From Legionella sp. (GTDB lineage: Bacteria; Pseudomonadota; Gammaproteobacteria; Legionellales; Legionellaceae), in NCBI GenBank assembly GCA_031291095.1, contig JARLJR010000091.1, positions 1 to 64,000 on the forward strand: a DNA stretch of 64,000 nucleotides. The letters are read 5' to 3'. Position 1 is the first letter of the stretch. Each line of letters begins with the position of its first letter. Position numbers and translations under genes: made by a program. Under the pieces are notes generated by a model, which had not been told where the DNA came from, searched no databases, and saw only the letters and a program-made list of their open reading frames with translations. Positions 17,760 through 25,897 of this stretch are shown piece by piece.

Positions 17760-17788
17760 TTGACCTGCTTTCTGCATTCCCCTATTTA
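17760..17788 (+). promoter_or_regulatory. Possible yggT promoter
   Basis: TTGACC (17760-17765), 17-base spacer, TATTTA (17783-17788), 51 bases before the yggT ATG. A second candidate -10, TATACT at 17793-17798, has no matching -35. Confidence 0.35.
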
Positions 17789-17839
17789 GGTATATACTAG
17801 CTGTGTACATCAACAAAAGTAATAGGATTAGGGGTAAAT

Positions 17840-18415
17840 ATGTCAGGTTTAACGACTGTAGGATTATTTGTTGTTTCTTTAGCTTTTTCAGTACTTATTT
17901 TCAGTATCTGGTTACGTATGGCACTTCGTTACTTCCGTGTCAGTGCAATTAACCCACTAAGCCAATTGATTCATACCATCACAGATCCCCTGGTAATCCC
18001 CGTACAACGTTTACTGAAATTAACCCCCAAACCTGGGAAAAAATACGATACAGCAGCAATCATCGTGCTCGTGCTGGTTGAAATACTGAAGATTTTTATC
18101 CTGAGCATGATCGCATTTCACGGTTTAATGCCTATAGGCTATTTTATACTTTATGTGATTGCTGATTTAATCATTCAGCCCTGTGACCTTCTCTTCTTCG
18201 CAATCTTGATTCGCGTGATTATGAGCTTTGTTAATCCAGCTTGGAATGGTCCAATTGAATATTTTTTGCGTACATTAACCGACCCCTTGCTGAAATTAGG
18301 ACGCAAAATTATTCCTGATATTTCGGGTTTTGATTTCTCCCCCTTTATTATGCTTATGATTTTGAAAGTTATTACATTATTCATTAATGCGAACCTTCCC
18401 TGGAGAATACTATAA
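17840..18415 (+). CDS. yggT: YggT-family membrane protein
   Basis: 191 residues, two tandem YggT units each with a pair of transmembrane helices and the motif NPxxQL(I/L)xxxTDPLxxPxxRLLxxxP-like: NPLSQLIHTITDPLVIPVQRL in the first, NPAWNGPIEYFLRTLTDPLL in the second. YggT proteins are implicated in osmotic tolerance and envelope functions. An AGGGGT site precedes the ATG. It normally follows proC, which here is at 31748. Confidence 0.9.
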   Translation: MSGLTTVGLFVVSLAFSVLIFSIWLRMALRYFRVSAINPLSQLIHTITDPLVIPVQRLLKLTPKPGKKYDTAAIIVLVLVEILKIFILSMIAFHGLMPIGYFILYVIADLIIQPCDLLFFAILIRVIMSFVNPAWNGPIEYFLRTLTDPLLKLGRKIIPDISGFDFSPFIMLMILKVITLFINANLPWRIL

Positions 18416-18461
18416 AACGAAACTATACTTATTTGTAGACAAGGGCTACAAGGATGAAATT

Positions 18462-19019
18462 ATGAAATTGTCGCATTACACTGGTTTAGCATTAGTTATT
18501 TTACCTTTTAGTCTCTTTGCTGATGACCAATTTTATTGTCCGCAAAACCATGCCTACATTAGCATTGGTATGTCACCAGACGAGGTTATCGCAGCCTGTG
18601 GCCAACCCATCAGTCAACAAGATTCGAATCAGCCTGTTTTAAGAAAAATCCCTGTACAACAACTTATTTATAATAACAAAGGCGCAGATACAGCATTCTA
18701 CGGTGTATGGAACATCCCCACAGGTAATGGTGGTGCTCAGCTAGAGGTTGATGTTGCCGATCAAAAAGTACGAAGTATTAAATTAAACAGTTCCGATAGT
18801 AATTCCGTTTCTATTTGCGGTGGTAATAGCATTCAAGTTGGTGATCCAGTGGAAAAAGTTTATTATGCATGCGGTAGTCCCTCACTAACCAATAATACGT
18901 ACATTAATGAAGTAGTGCCTACTGCAGAAAAACCTAAAGTCTGGATTTATCAACCGGGTCAATATCAACCAACTGTAACCTTGACTTTTGTTAATGGCAA
19001 ATTACAATCCATCAACTAA
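18462..19019 (+). CDS. Exported DUF2845-type protein
   Basis: 185 residues from ATG 18462, chosen because AAGGA at 18450-18454 is well spaced and MKLSHYTGLALVILPFSLFA is a signal peptide; an earlier ATG at 18387 lies inside yggT. The mature part has two related segments, each with a G(M/D)xxxxVxxACGxP core: ISIGMSPDEVIAACGQP and IQVGDPVEKVYYACGSP, typical of DUF2845, whose role is unknown. It is likely periplasmic or surface-associated. Confidence 0.75.
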   Translation: MKLSHYTGLALVILPFSLFADDQFYCPQNHAYISIGMSPDEVIAACGQPISQQDSNQPVLRKIPVQQLIYNNKGADTAFYGVWNIPTGNGGAQLEVDVADQKVRSIKLNSSDSNSVSICGGNSIQVGDPVEKVYYACGSPSLTNNTYINEVVPTAEKPKVWIYQPGQYQPTVTLTFVNGKLQSIN

Positions 19020-19040
19020 TTAACATAAGGTACCACTTGA

Positions 19041-19322
19041 ATGACAGAAACAGTTGACGATATTACGATTGCCTTTAGCGAAAACGGTACAGAAGTAACT
19101 AAAGAGCTGGATAAACAGGTATTAAGCAAGGGAGCCTGGACTACAATTATATTTAAGTATCAGGATTGGGATAATAGCAAAAGCGATTTTGGACCAGTGA
19201 AATATTCCATTCGCCGTTATCAAAAACGTAATAATCAGTATTGGCAAAAGTCTAAGTTTAATATTTCTAGTGCAGATCAAGCGCAGAAGATTGTTGATAT
19301 TCTGAGTGATTGGCTGAAATGA
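19041..19322 (+). CDS. Small conserved protein, unknown function
   Basis: 93 residues, soluble, mixed charge. The central KGAWTTIIFKYQDWDNSKSDFGPVKYS looks like a compact beta-rich fold, followed by a short C-terminal helix (QAQKIVDILSDWL). I recall similar proteins as conserved hypotheticals in gammaproteobacteria, without a function. It begins 21 bp after the preceding gene and shares its strand, so the two are probably cotranscribed. A hairpin at 19329-19364 follows. Confidence 0.65.
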   Translation: MTETVDDITIAFSENGTEVTKELDKQVLSKGAWTTIIFKYQDWDNSKSDFGPVKYSIRRYQKRNNQYWQKSKFNISSADQAQKIVDILSDWLK

Positions 19323-19328
19323 TTTAAG

Positions 19329-19364
19329 CCCTCACGATGTTCGTCATCCCGAACATTGTGAGGG
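19329..19364. terminator. Short CATCCCGAAC-family hairpin between convergent genes
   Basis: CCCTCACGATGTTCG (19329-19343), loop TCATCC, CGAACATTGTGAGGG (19350-19364): a 15-bp stem with one G-T pair. It lies 6 bases after a plus-strand stop and 38 bases before the end of a minus-strand gene. It uses the same sequence as the long palindromes at 7425 and 17647 but with the arms collapsed together. Confidence 0.6.
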
Positions 19365-19401
19365 ATGACGTACTAGTATTGGTTGTAAAAGTTACACAAC
19401 C

Positions 19402-20457
19402 TTAACTCACCCACTCCAAGCCCGTATGACGGCGCTCAAAATAATTTGCCACAATAGTATCACTTACCATATCCAAGCTTTCAGGATTCCAATGAGGATT
19501 CTTGTCTTTATCAATCAATAAAGCACGTACGCCTTCATAAAAATCCTTACCATGCATGAAATGGCTCACAAGGGTGTAATCCATTTGCAAACACTCGGCC
19601 AAAGTCAATCCTTTAGCGCGATTCAATTGCTCTAAAGTAACCTTAAGGCTCAGTGGCGATTTTTGTGATAAGGCATTCTCGATACTAACAGGCCACACGC
19701 CTTCCTGATCCTGTAATGAGGATTTAATCATTTCCACACTTGGATGAGCAAAACATACATTAATCGCTGGTTTTATTTGGCTAGGCTCAGAATCAGAAGC
19801 TACTGAAGCATATTCATGCAAGCATTGACTAACACCTTTAGACGCATCTGCCGATAAATCAGCTTGCTGTAATGCCTTAAGTAGTGCCGGAATATGTTCT
19901 GAAGGCATCATATTCTTCACCAAACCCGCTTTCAACGCATCATGAGGGCCGAGTCGATTACCGGTTAATCCTAAGTAAGTACCTAAATGACCAGGACAAC
20001 GAGTTAATAAATAACTTGCCCCAATATCTGGAAAAAAGCCAATACTAGTTTCTGGCATCGCAAAAACAAAGCGATCGCAGGCTACAGGATGGCTTCCATG
20101 CAATGAAATACCGACACCACCGCCCATAACCATGCCATCAATTAAAGAAATATAGGGTTTGCCAAAATGATGAATAAAATGATTTAAACGATACTCATGC
20201 CAGAAAAACTGCATTTGCTCTGAATCATTTAATCGGCCAGAAAAATAAAGTGCGCGGATGTCTCCTCCGGCACAAAAAGCATTCCCCGGTGCTGCTTGTA
20301 CTACCACAGCACGAATACTTTCATCATTTTTCCATAAACTTAATTGCCTTTGCATGGCAAGAATCATGGTTAAGGTTAGCGCATTCAAGGCGCCCGGACG
20401 ATTTAATGTAATTAATCCTAACTGACCTTCCTGTGTAAAAAGCACGTCTTCAGTCAT
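19402..20457 (-). CDS. 3-hydroxyisobutyryl-CoA hydrolase (enoyl-CoA hydratase superfamily)
   Basis: 351 residues, about 90 longer than a plain enoyl-CoA hydratase, as expected for HIBYL-CoA hydrolase. Seen: ITLNRPGALNAL, the oxyanion segment FCAGGDIRALY, GMVMGGGVGISLHGSHPVA, MPETSIGFFPDIGASYLLTR, and the extended C-terminal domain (LEQLNRAKGLTLAECLQMDYTL). It releases 3-hydroxyisobutyrate from its CoA ester in valine breakdown. It starts 2 bp after the preceding hydratase gene, which, with the acyl-CoA dehydrogenase upstream, supports the pathway call. Confidence 0.85.
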   Translation of the reverse strand: MTEDVLFTQEGQLGLITLNRPGALNALTLTMILAMQRQLSLWKNDESIRAVVVQAAPGNAFCAGGDIRALYFSGRLNDSEQMQFFWHEYRLNHFIHHFGKPYISLIDGMVMGGGVGISLHGSHPVACDRFVFAMPETSIGFFPDIGASYLLTRCPGHLGTYLGLTGNRLGPHDALKAGLVKNMMPSEHIPALLKALQQADLSADASKGVSQCLHEYASVASDSEPSQIKPAINVCFAHPSVEMIKSSLQDQEGVWPVSIENALSQKSPLSLKVTLEQLNRAKGLTLAECLQMDYTLVSHFMHGKDFYEGVRALLIDKDKNPHWNPESLDMVSDTIVANYFERRHTGLEWVS

Positions 20458-20459
20458 GA

Positions 20460-21236
20460 TTATCTTCCTTTAAATTGTGCTGGTCGTTTACTCAGAAACG
20501 CAGAAACTCCTTCTTGCTTATCCTCTGAAGCGCATGCTTTGGCGAAATGAATCGCTTCTAAATGCAAGGCATCAGTCAGTGATAAATCATAACCATGATC
20601 AATAACCTCCATCACCCCGGCAATTGCCAGTGGCGCCATGCTTAAAATACCTTGCAACAGTTTTTTACCGTGCTCGATTAAGGTTTCAGGTTCAACCACA
20701 TCGCTTACCAATCCCCAATTCAATGCAGTTTCTGCTTTAATAAAACGACCAGTCAGACATAAATCTAAAGCACGCCCTTTACCAATTAAACGTGCCAAGC
20801 GTTGAGTGCCACCATAACCCGGAATTACCCCCAGTTTTACTTCTGGCTGACCAAATTGCGCCATAGTTGAAGCAATTCGTAAGGTTGCCGAAATCGCTAA
20901 TTCACACCCGCCACCAAAAGCAAAACCATTAACCGCCGCTAAGGAAGGTTTGCCCATAGTTTCTAATAAACGAAATACTTCCTGACCATGACAAGCAAAT
21001 TCATAACCCGTTTGCGCTGTGCATTCTGCTAAACGATTAATATCAGCACCAGCACAAAAGGCTTTGCCATTGCCAGTAATCATCAACGCGTTAACTTGGG
21101 GATTTTCTTTAGCGGCATGAAAGATTTCAGCTAATTCATTCAGTACTTCCGTACTTAAAGCATTCAGCTTATCAGGTCGGTTTAATGTTAACAGTAAAAT
21201 TCCCTGGCTATCTAATTCTTGTTCAACTACATTCAT
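20460..21236 (-). CDS. Enoyl-CoA hydratase
   Basis: 258 residues, single crotonase domain. ITGNGKAFCAGADI forms the oxyanion hole, AAVNGFAFGGGCELAI is the second conserved stretch, and FGQPEVKLGVIPGYGGTQRLARL carries the catalytic Glu region. It likely hydrates methacrylyl-CoA to 3-hydroxyisobutyryl-CoA in this operon; specificity comes from context, not from the sequence. An AGGAG site is well placed. Confidence 0.88.
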   Translation of the reverse strand: MNVVEQELDSQGILLLTLNRPDKLNALSTEVLNELAEIFHAAKENPQVNALMITGNGKAFCAGADINRLAECTAQTGYEFACHGQEVFRLLETMGKPSLAAVNGFAFGGGCELAISATLRIASTMAQFGQPEVKLGVIPGYGGTQRLARLIGKGRALDLCLTGRFIKAETALNWGLVSDVVEPETLIEHGKKLLQGILSMAPLAIAGVMEVIDHGYDLSLTDALHLEAIHFAKACASEDKQEGVSAFLSKRPAQFKGR

Positions 21237-21263
21237 TGTATTACTCCTGTTTAATCCTATTGA

Positions 21264-22418
21264 TTAACGCAAAACAAAGCCGTCGTCCAAACTTGCCTTC
21301 GCGATAATTTCGCGCATAATTTCATTCGTTCCCTCAAGAATTTGATGAACTCTTAAATCTCTAAAAATACGTTCGATTTGATAATCACGTAAATAACCGT
21401 AACCACCATGCAATTGCATTGCTTTGTCGCTAATATTAAAGGCAATATCTGTGGCCATACGCTTTGCCATAGCACAATACATTGGTGCTTTCGGGTCATC
21501 TTTATCCATCGCAGCTGCTGCGCGATACACCATTAAACGAGCCGCTTCATAATCAGTGAGCATATCAGCAAAATAAAAACGCAAGGCTTGCATTTCATTT
21601 AATTTTTTACCAAATTGCTTACGCTCATTCATATATTGCTGGGATAAACGCAAACAAGCAAGAGCGCCCCCTAAGGAACAGGAAGCAATATTAATGCGTC
21701 CGCCATTCAAGGCATTTAAGGCAATTTTAAACCCCATTCCCTCATCACCTACTCGGTTGCTCACGGGAACGCGGCAATTTTCAAAAAAGACCATCGAGGT
21801 GGGCTGATTACGCCATCCCATTTTTTTCTCTAACTTACCAAAACTTAAACCTGGGGTATCTTTTTCGATTAATAAGCAACTGATTCCATAATGGCTTTCA
21901 TCCCCAGTACGCACCATACATAAATACACATCGCTTACCGAGCCACCTGAAATAAATGATTTTGAACCATTGAGCACATAATGATCCCCATCTTTAATTG
22001 CCTTGGTTTTTAAAGAGGCGGCATCAGAACCTGATTCAGGCTCAGTTAAACAATAGCTGGAGAATACCTCCATTGAGGTTAATTTGGGCCCCCACTTAGC
22101 CCTTAGCTCTTTTCCTGCATAGCGATCGACGAGAGTAGCAACCATATTATGAATGGAAAGATAGGCGCTGGTACTGACGCAACCAGTTGCCAGTTGTTCA
22201 AATAACAATGCAGAGTCAAGTCGAGCTAATTGAGAGCCACCAATATCTTCACGGGCCATCATACCAGCCATTCCTAATGCGGCTGCTTCACGTAAAATTT
22301 CAATTGGAAATTCGCTGTGCTCATCCCACTGTTCGGCCATAGGGGCCAATTTGTCACGAGCAAAATCCGCAGCCATCTCTTGGATCTCGAGATGTTCCTC
22401 TGTGAAATTAAAATCCAT
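21264..22418 (-). CDS. Acyl-CoA dehydrogenase, probably isobutyryl-CoA specific
   Basis: 384 residues, usual length for the FAD-dependent acyl-CoA dehydrogenase family. Seen: YCLTEPESGSDAASLKTKA (FAD/substrate loop), FISGGSVSDVYLCMVRTG, the Arg-rich GGRINIASCSLGGA region, MQLHGGYGYLRDYQIERIFRD and LEGTNEIMREI with the active-site Glu area. It is first in a three-gene unit with a hydratase and a HIBYL-CoA hydrolase, which matches valine degradation. The last steps (3-hydroxyisobutyrate and methylmalonate-semialdehyde dehydrogenases) are not in this window. Confidence 0.88.
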   Translation of the reverse strand: MDFNFTEEHLEIQEMAADFARDKLAPMAEQWDEHSEFPIEILREAAALGMAGMMAREDIGGSQLARLDSALLFEQLATGCVSTSAYLSIHNMVATLVDRYAGKELRAKWGPKLTSMEVFSSYCLTEPESGSDAASLKTKAIKDGDHYVLNGSKSFISGGSVSDVYLCMVRTGDESHYGISCLLIEKDTPGLSFGKLEKKMGWRNQPTSMVFFENCRVPVSNRVGDEGMGFKIALNALNGGRINIASCSLGGALACLRLSQQYMNERKQFGKKLNEMQALRFYFADMLTDYEAARLMVYRAAAAMDKDDPKAPMYCAMAKRMATDIAFNISDKAMQLHGGYGYLRDYQIERIFRDLRVHQILEGTNEIMREIIAKASLDDGFVLR

Positions 22419-22661
22419 AAACCATCCTTAGAAATTTTGTTATTAAGTTTTTATCCTAAAAAAAAAAGCAGTTGGCCCATAACCTAAATAACTACTGTAC
22501 TGAAAAATCTCTATTTCTGTACAGTACATTCGTAATAAGAGCTCAACTGTTTTTTAGGCTTATATACCTGGGGTATAGAAACGCTATATTATTTCCAATT
22601 TTTCATAGCCGGGAAAGAGTTATATTGCAAAAATTTTCTTTACAGAACCCTACTTGTTGAC

Positions 22662-22979
22662 TTAACGAGGTCTTAGGTCAGGATTATGGGCAAGGAATTC
22701 ATTTATCGCATCATCTAACATTGTCGATAAGTCGCCCTGTTCCTCGGTCACATTATCAATCGCTTCTCGCAGCTCATTCAAGGTATTATAGGTCATCGTA
22801 AAACCGGTGTTATTTTCATGTGCTTCTTTCAGTCGCGCGTAATCCCACTCCGCATACCCAGCCCCCCCATCACCGACTTGATCGCGTATGAAATTACCAG
22901 CCATCTTCAGACCAGGCCTATCGAAAATCAACAAATATTTATCATCCGCATTGCGTTCAATATTAATAACATTACTCAT
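22662..22979 (-). CDS. Small acidic protein, unknown
   Basis: 105 residues, soluble, acidic, no signal or membrane segment. It begins MSNVINIERNADDKYLLIFDRPG and ends with a helix (LSTMLDDAINEFLAHNP). A plausible AACGGAGAG site lies upstream. No family was recognised. It is monocistronic, between the valine operon and mpg. A 62-codon frame upstream on the other strand (22472-22660) is not supported. Confidence 0.6.
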   Translation of the reverse strand: MSNVINIERNADDKYLLIFDRPGLKMAGNFIRDQVGDGGAGYAEWDYARLKEAHENNTGFTMTYNTLNELREAIDNVTEEQGDLSTMLDDAINEFLAHNPDLRPR

Positions 22980-23163
22980 TTTACTCTCCGTTTTAATTGA
23001 TAGTTCGCTAAAGCTACTTAAATCAACATGCCCCTAAGCCTATTGTGAGCACTATTCACTTAAATTATGCTACTTTCAAATCATTTAAAAATTTTTTATT
23101 ATCAATACTACATAGAGAATAGCATATGATTAATGTAACACTTGATTACTCACTATCCTGCGC

Positions 23164-23703
23164 ATGAACAAATTACCACGTGTTTTTTATGAACGTGACA
23201 CTGTCACGGTTGCCAAAGACCTTTTAGGTAAATACCTGATTCATGAAGAACGCATAGGAAAAATTGTCGAGGTTGAAGCGTATATAGGTCAACATGATCT
23301 TGCCGCGCATTCTTCTAAAGGCCTCACGCCAAGAACCAAAGTACTCTATGGCACTGCAGGGCATGCCTATATTTACCTTATTTATGGGATGTATTATTGC
23401 ACTAATGTTGTTACTGAAACGGAAGGTGTTGGTTCAGGAGTGCTCTTACGTGCCTTGGAGCCAATACAAAATATTCACGAACGTACCCAAGGCCCCGGCT
23501 TACTCTCCAAAGCAATGCGTATTGATAAGCAACTCAATGCTCATGATCTGACACGTGGTAATTTTTATATTGCCGGCCCTGAAAATGAAGAAGCTTTTAC
23601 TATTGTTGAAAAACCGCGAATCGGGGTGCATTACGCCGAAGAATGGGCAGAAAAATTATTACGATTTTACATCAAAGATAATGCTTTTATTTCCAAGCCA
23701 TGA
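23164..23703 (+). CDS. mpg: DNA-3-methyladenine glycosylase, AAG/MPG type
   Basis: 179 residues, full-length small bacterial AAG-family enzyme that removes alkylated purines from DNA. The catalytic Glu is Glu38 in KIVEVEAY, followed by the AHS turn (AAHSSKGLTPRTKVLYG), the DNA-intercalating and base-binding region AYIYLIYGMYYCTNVVT, LLRALEP, and GPGLLSKAMRI. It stands 46 bp before recQ on the same strand, so a small DNA-repair unit is possible. Confidence 0.92.
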   Translation: MNKLPRVFYERDTVTVAKDLLGKYLIHEERIGKIVEVEAYIGQHDLAAHSSKGLTPRTKVLYGTAGHAYIYLIYGMYYCTNVVTETEGVGSGVLLRALEPIQNIHERTQGPGLLSKAMRIDKQLNAHDLTRGNFYIAGPENEEAFTIVEKPRIGVHYAEEWAEKLLRFYIKDNAFISKP

Positions 23704-23749
23704 TGATATGATTGCAAGCTCCAAAGGCCGGTGAAACAAGAATAAAGAT

Positions 23750-25576
23750 ATGGAAACATTAGCGCCAACCAAGACAGCCAATAAAGAAGCACTGGCGGTA
23801 CTCAAAGAATACTTTGGTTTTGACTCCTTCAGAACCCCGCAAGAAGATATTATTAATGATGTTATTGCGGGACATGATGTACTCGTACTAATGCCTACAG
23901 GTGGCGGAAAATCACTTTGCTATCAAATTCCCTCTCTGGTCCGGCCCGGCGTTGGTATTGTGGTATCCCCCCTTATTTCCTTAATGGAAGATCAAGTAAC
24001 TGCCCTTAAATTACAAGGTATTCGTGCAGCGTACTATAATTCATCGCTAAGCAGTGAGGAAGCAAAACAAGTCTTGGCACAATTGCATAATGATGAACTC
24101 GATTTGTTATATATTGCTCCAGAGCGCATCATCAGCCCTGCTTTTATTGAACGCTTGCAAGAATGTCACATTTCCTTATTTGCCATTGATGAGGCACATT
24201 GTATTTCACAATGGGGGCATGATTTTCGCCCTGAATATGCCTCTTTAGGATTGTTAAAAAGCCATTTTCCTGGCATCCCGGTGATTGCTTTAACCGCAAC
24301 GGCGGATAAACAAACACGTCAGGATATCGTGGTTAAATTAAATTATGCCCCGAAAAAATACATTGCCTCATTTAACCGCCCAAACATCCACTACAAGGTT
24401 GTTCCTAAAACCAGCGTCATCAAACAATTAAACCAGTTTTTAGAATCGATGGAGCAACAATCAGGCATTATCTATTGTGGTACTCGAAATAGCGTGGAAA
24501 GTGTCGCTGAAAAGCTCCAAGACTTAGGTTTCAAAGCCCGAGCTTATCACGCGGGGCTTTCGCATAAAGAGCGTAAAGAGGTGCAGAATTTATTCCGCTA
24601 TGATCGCATTGATCTAGTCGTTGCAACCATTGCTTTTGGTATGGGCATTGATAAACCGAACGTACGCTTTGTCATTCACCATGATTTACCTAAAAACATC
24701 GAAGGCTATTATCAAGAAACTGGACGAGCGGGACGTGATGGCTTACCAGCTAAAGCATTACTCCTATACGACGCAGCAGACAGTGCCCGATTACGCTCCT
24801 GGATTATGAATACCCCCGGTGAAGAACAACGCCGGGTAGAAAGCAACAAACTAAATCACATGCTTGCCTTTGCTGAAGCCTCTCATTGCCGCCGGCAAAT
24901 CTTATTACGGTATTTTGATGAACCCTGGGATAATGAATGCAAATACTGCGATGTTTGCGATAGCCCGCCCATAACCGCCGATGCAACAGAAGATGCGCAA
25001 AAGTTTTTATCCTGTGTTTACCGACTGCGTCAAAATTATGGACTTACCTATACCATTGAAGTCTTACGCGGTAGCAGTTCGGAAAAAATCAAACAATTTG
25101 GCCATGAGCAATTAAGCACATTCGGTATTGGCAAAGATAAATCTGCTCATTATTGGAAACAATTAGCTTGGCAACTGATTCATAAAGATTATTGTTTCCA
25201 GGACATTGGCCATTTTAATGTTCTGCGCTTAACGCAAAAAGCAATTCCCCTACTCAAAGGTGAAGAGAAAATTTCATTAACGATTCCTAATAATGATCTG
25301 CAAAGCACTAAAAAGAAAAAGAAAGAGCGCCTGCCATTCCAATCCAGCAATAGTCCTTTATTTGAAGTATTACGTGCATTAAGACGAAAGCTTGCTGATG
25401 AAGTAAACAAACCCCCGTTTATGATTTTCAGCGACGCAACCTTGCAAGCCATGGCTGAAGCTAAACCGCAAAATACCGAGCAACTACTTGCCGTACCTGG
25501 AGTAGGCCAACATAAATTAGCTCATTATGGTAATGATTTTCTTAAAACCCTTAAAGAATTTAACGAACAGGGGTAA
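23750..25576 (+). CDS. recQ: RecQ ATP-dependent DNA helicase
   Basis: 608 residues, full length. Motif 0 is [10 protein letters not shown], Walker [13 protein letters not shown] (49-60), motif II DEAHC, aromatic-rich loop [14 protein letters not shown], motif [21 protein letters not shown] and [11 protein letters not shown] zinc site follows with Cys in SHCRRQ and NECKYCDVC. Winged-helix (RQC) and C-terminal HRDC domains (about 525-605) are present. It unwinds 3'-5' in recombination and fork repair. Confidence 0.95.
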   Translation: METLAPTKTANKEALAVLKEYFGFDSFRTPQEDIINDVIAGHDVLVLMPTGGGKSLCYQIPSLVRPGVGIVVSPLISLMEDQVTALKLQGIRAAYYNSSLSSEEAKQVLAQLHNDELDLLYIAPERIISPAFIERLQECHISLFAIDEAHCISQWGHDFRPEYASLGLLKSHFPGIPVIALTATADKQTRQDIVVKLNYAPKKYIASFNRPNIHYKVVPKTSVIKQLNQFLESMEQQSGIIYCGTRNSVESVAEKLQDLGFKARAYHAGLSHKERKEVQNLFRYDRIDLVVATIAFGMGIDKPNVRFVIHHDLPKNIEGYYQETGRAGRDGLPAKALLLYDAADSARLRSWIMNTPGEEQRRVESNKLNHMLAFAEASHCRRQILLRYFDEPWDNECKYCDVCDSPPITADATEDAQKFLSCVYRLRQNYGLTYTIEVLRGSSSEKIKQFGHEQLSTFGIGKDKSAHYWKQLAWQLIHKDYCFQDIGHFNVLRLTQKAIPLLKGEEKISLTIPNNDLQSTKKKKKERLPFQSSNSPLFEVLRALRRKLADEVNKPPFMIFSDATLQAMAEAKPQNTEQLLAVPGVGQHKLAHYGNDFLKTLKEFNEQG

Positions 25577-25897
25577 TTGCACAGCCTGACGCCTTGCGAT
25601 ATTCTAAATCTTGCTAATAGGCACGTTATCCTAAGGAGCTCAGTTATTAACTCAAGGAAATTTTGCAATAATGTGTAGGTTCGGGCCATGGGCCCAACCT
25701 ACAATGTATCAATATAATCCTTAAGTTAATAGCAGTGAGCCTATGGAGATTACGACGAAGGATCTTCTGAATTCAGTATGATACCAAGCTATGTTGTCTT
25801 GCCCTATTCAGGAAATCCCTTACTTCGTCCTGGATGACGTTAATGTAGAAGTAGGTATTACGATACTTCTGCTCTCACAACCTAAGGAGATGTGTTC
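25577..25897. other. Non-coding gap with palindromes
   Basis: No gene was seen. A GGTTGGGCC-family hairpin is at 25674-25703 (GTAGGTT...AACCTAC around GGGCC-AT-GGGCC). A decayed inverted repeat ends in CTTACTTCGTCCTGGATGACG near 25820-25842, a remnant of the TCATCC family. Just upstream of the next gene is an AAGGAG site at 25884-25889. Confidence 0.55.

Noticed and set aside
22472-22660. 62-codon plus-strand frame
   Set aside because: No ribosome site, no recognisable features, in an AT-rich gap.
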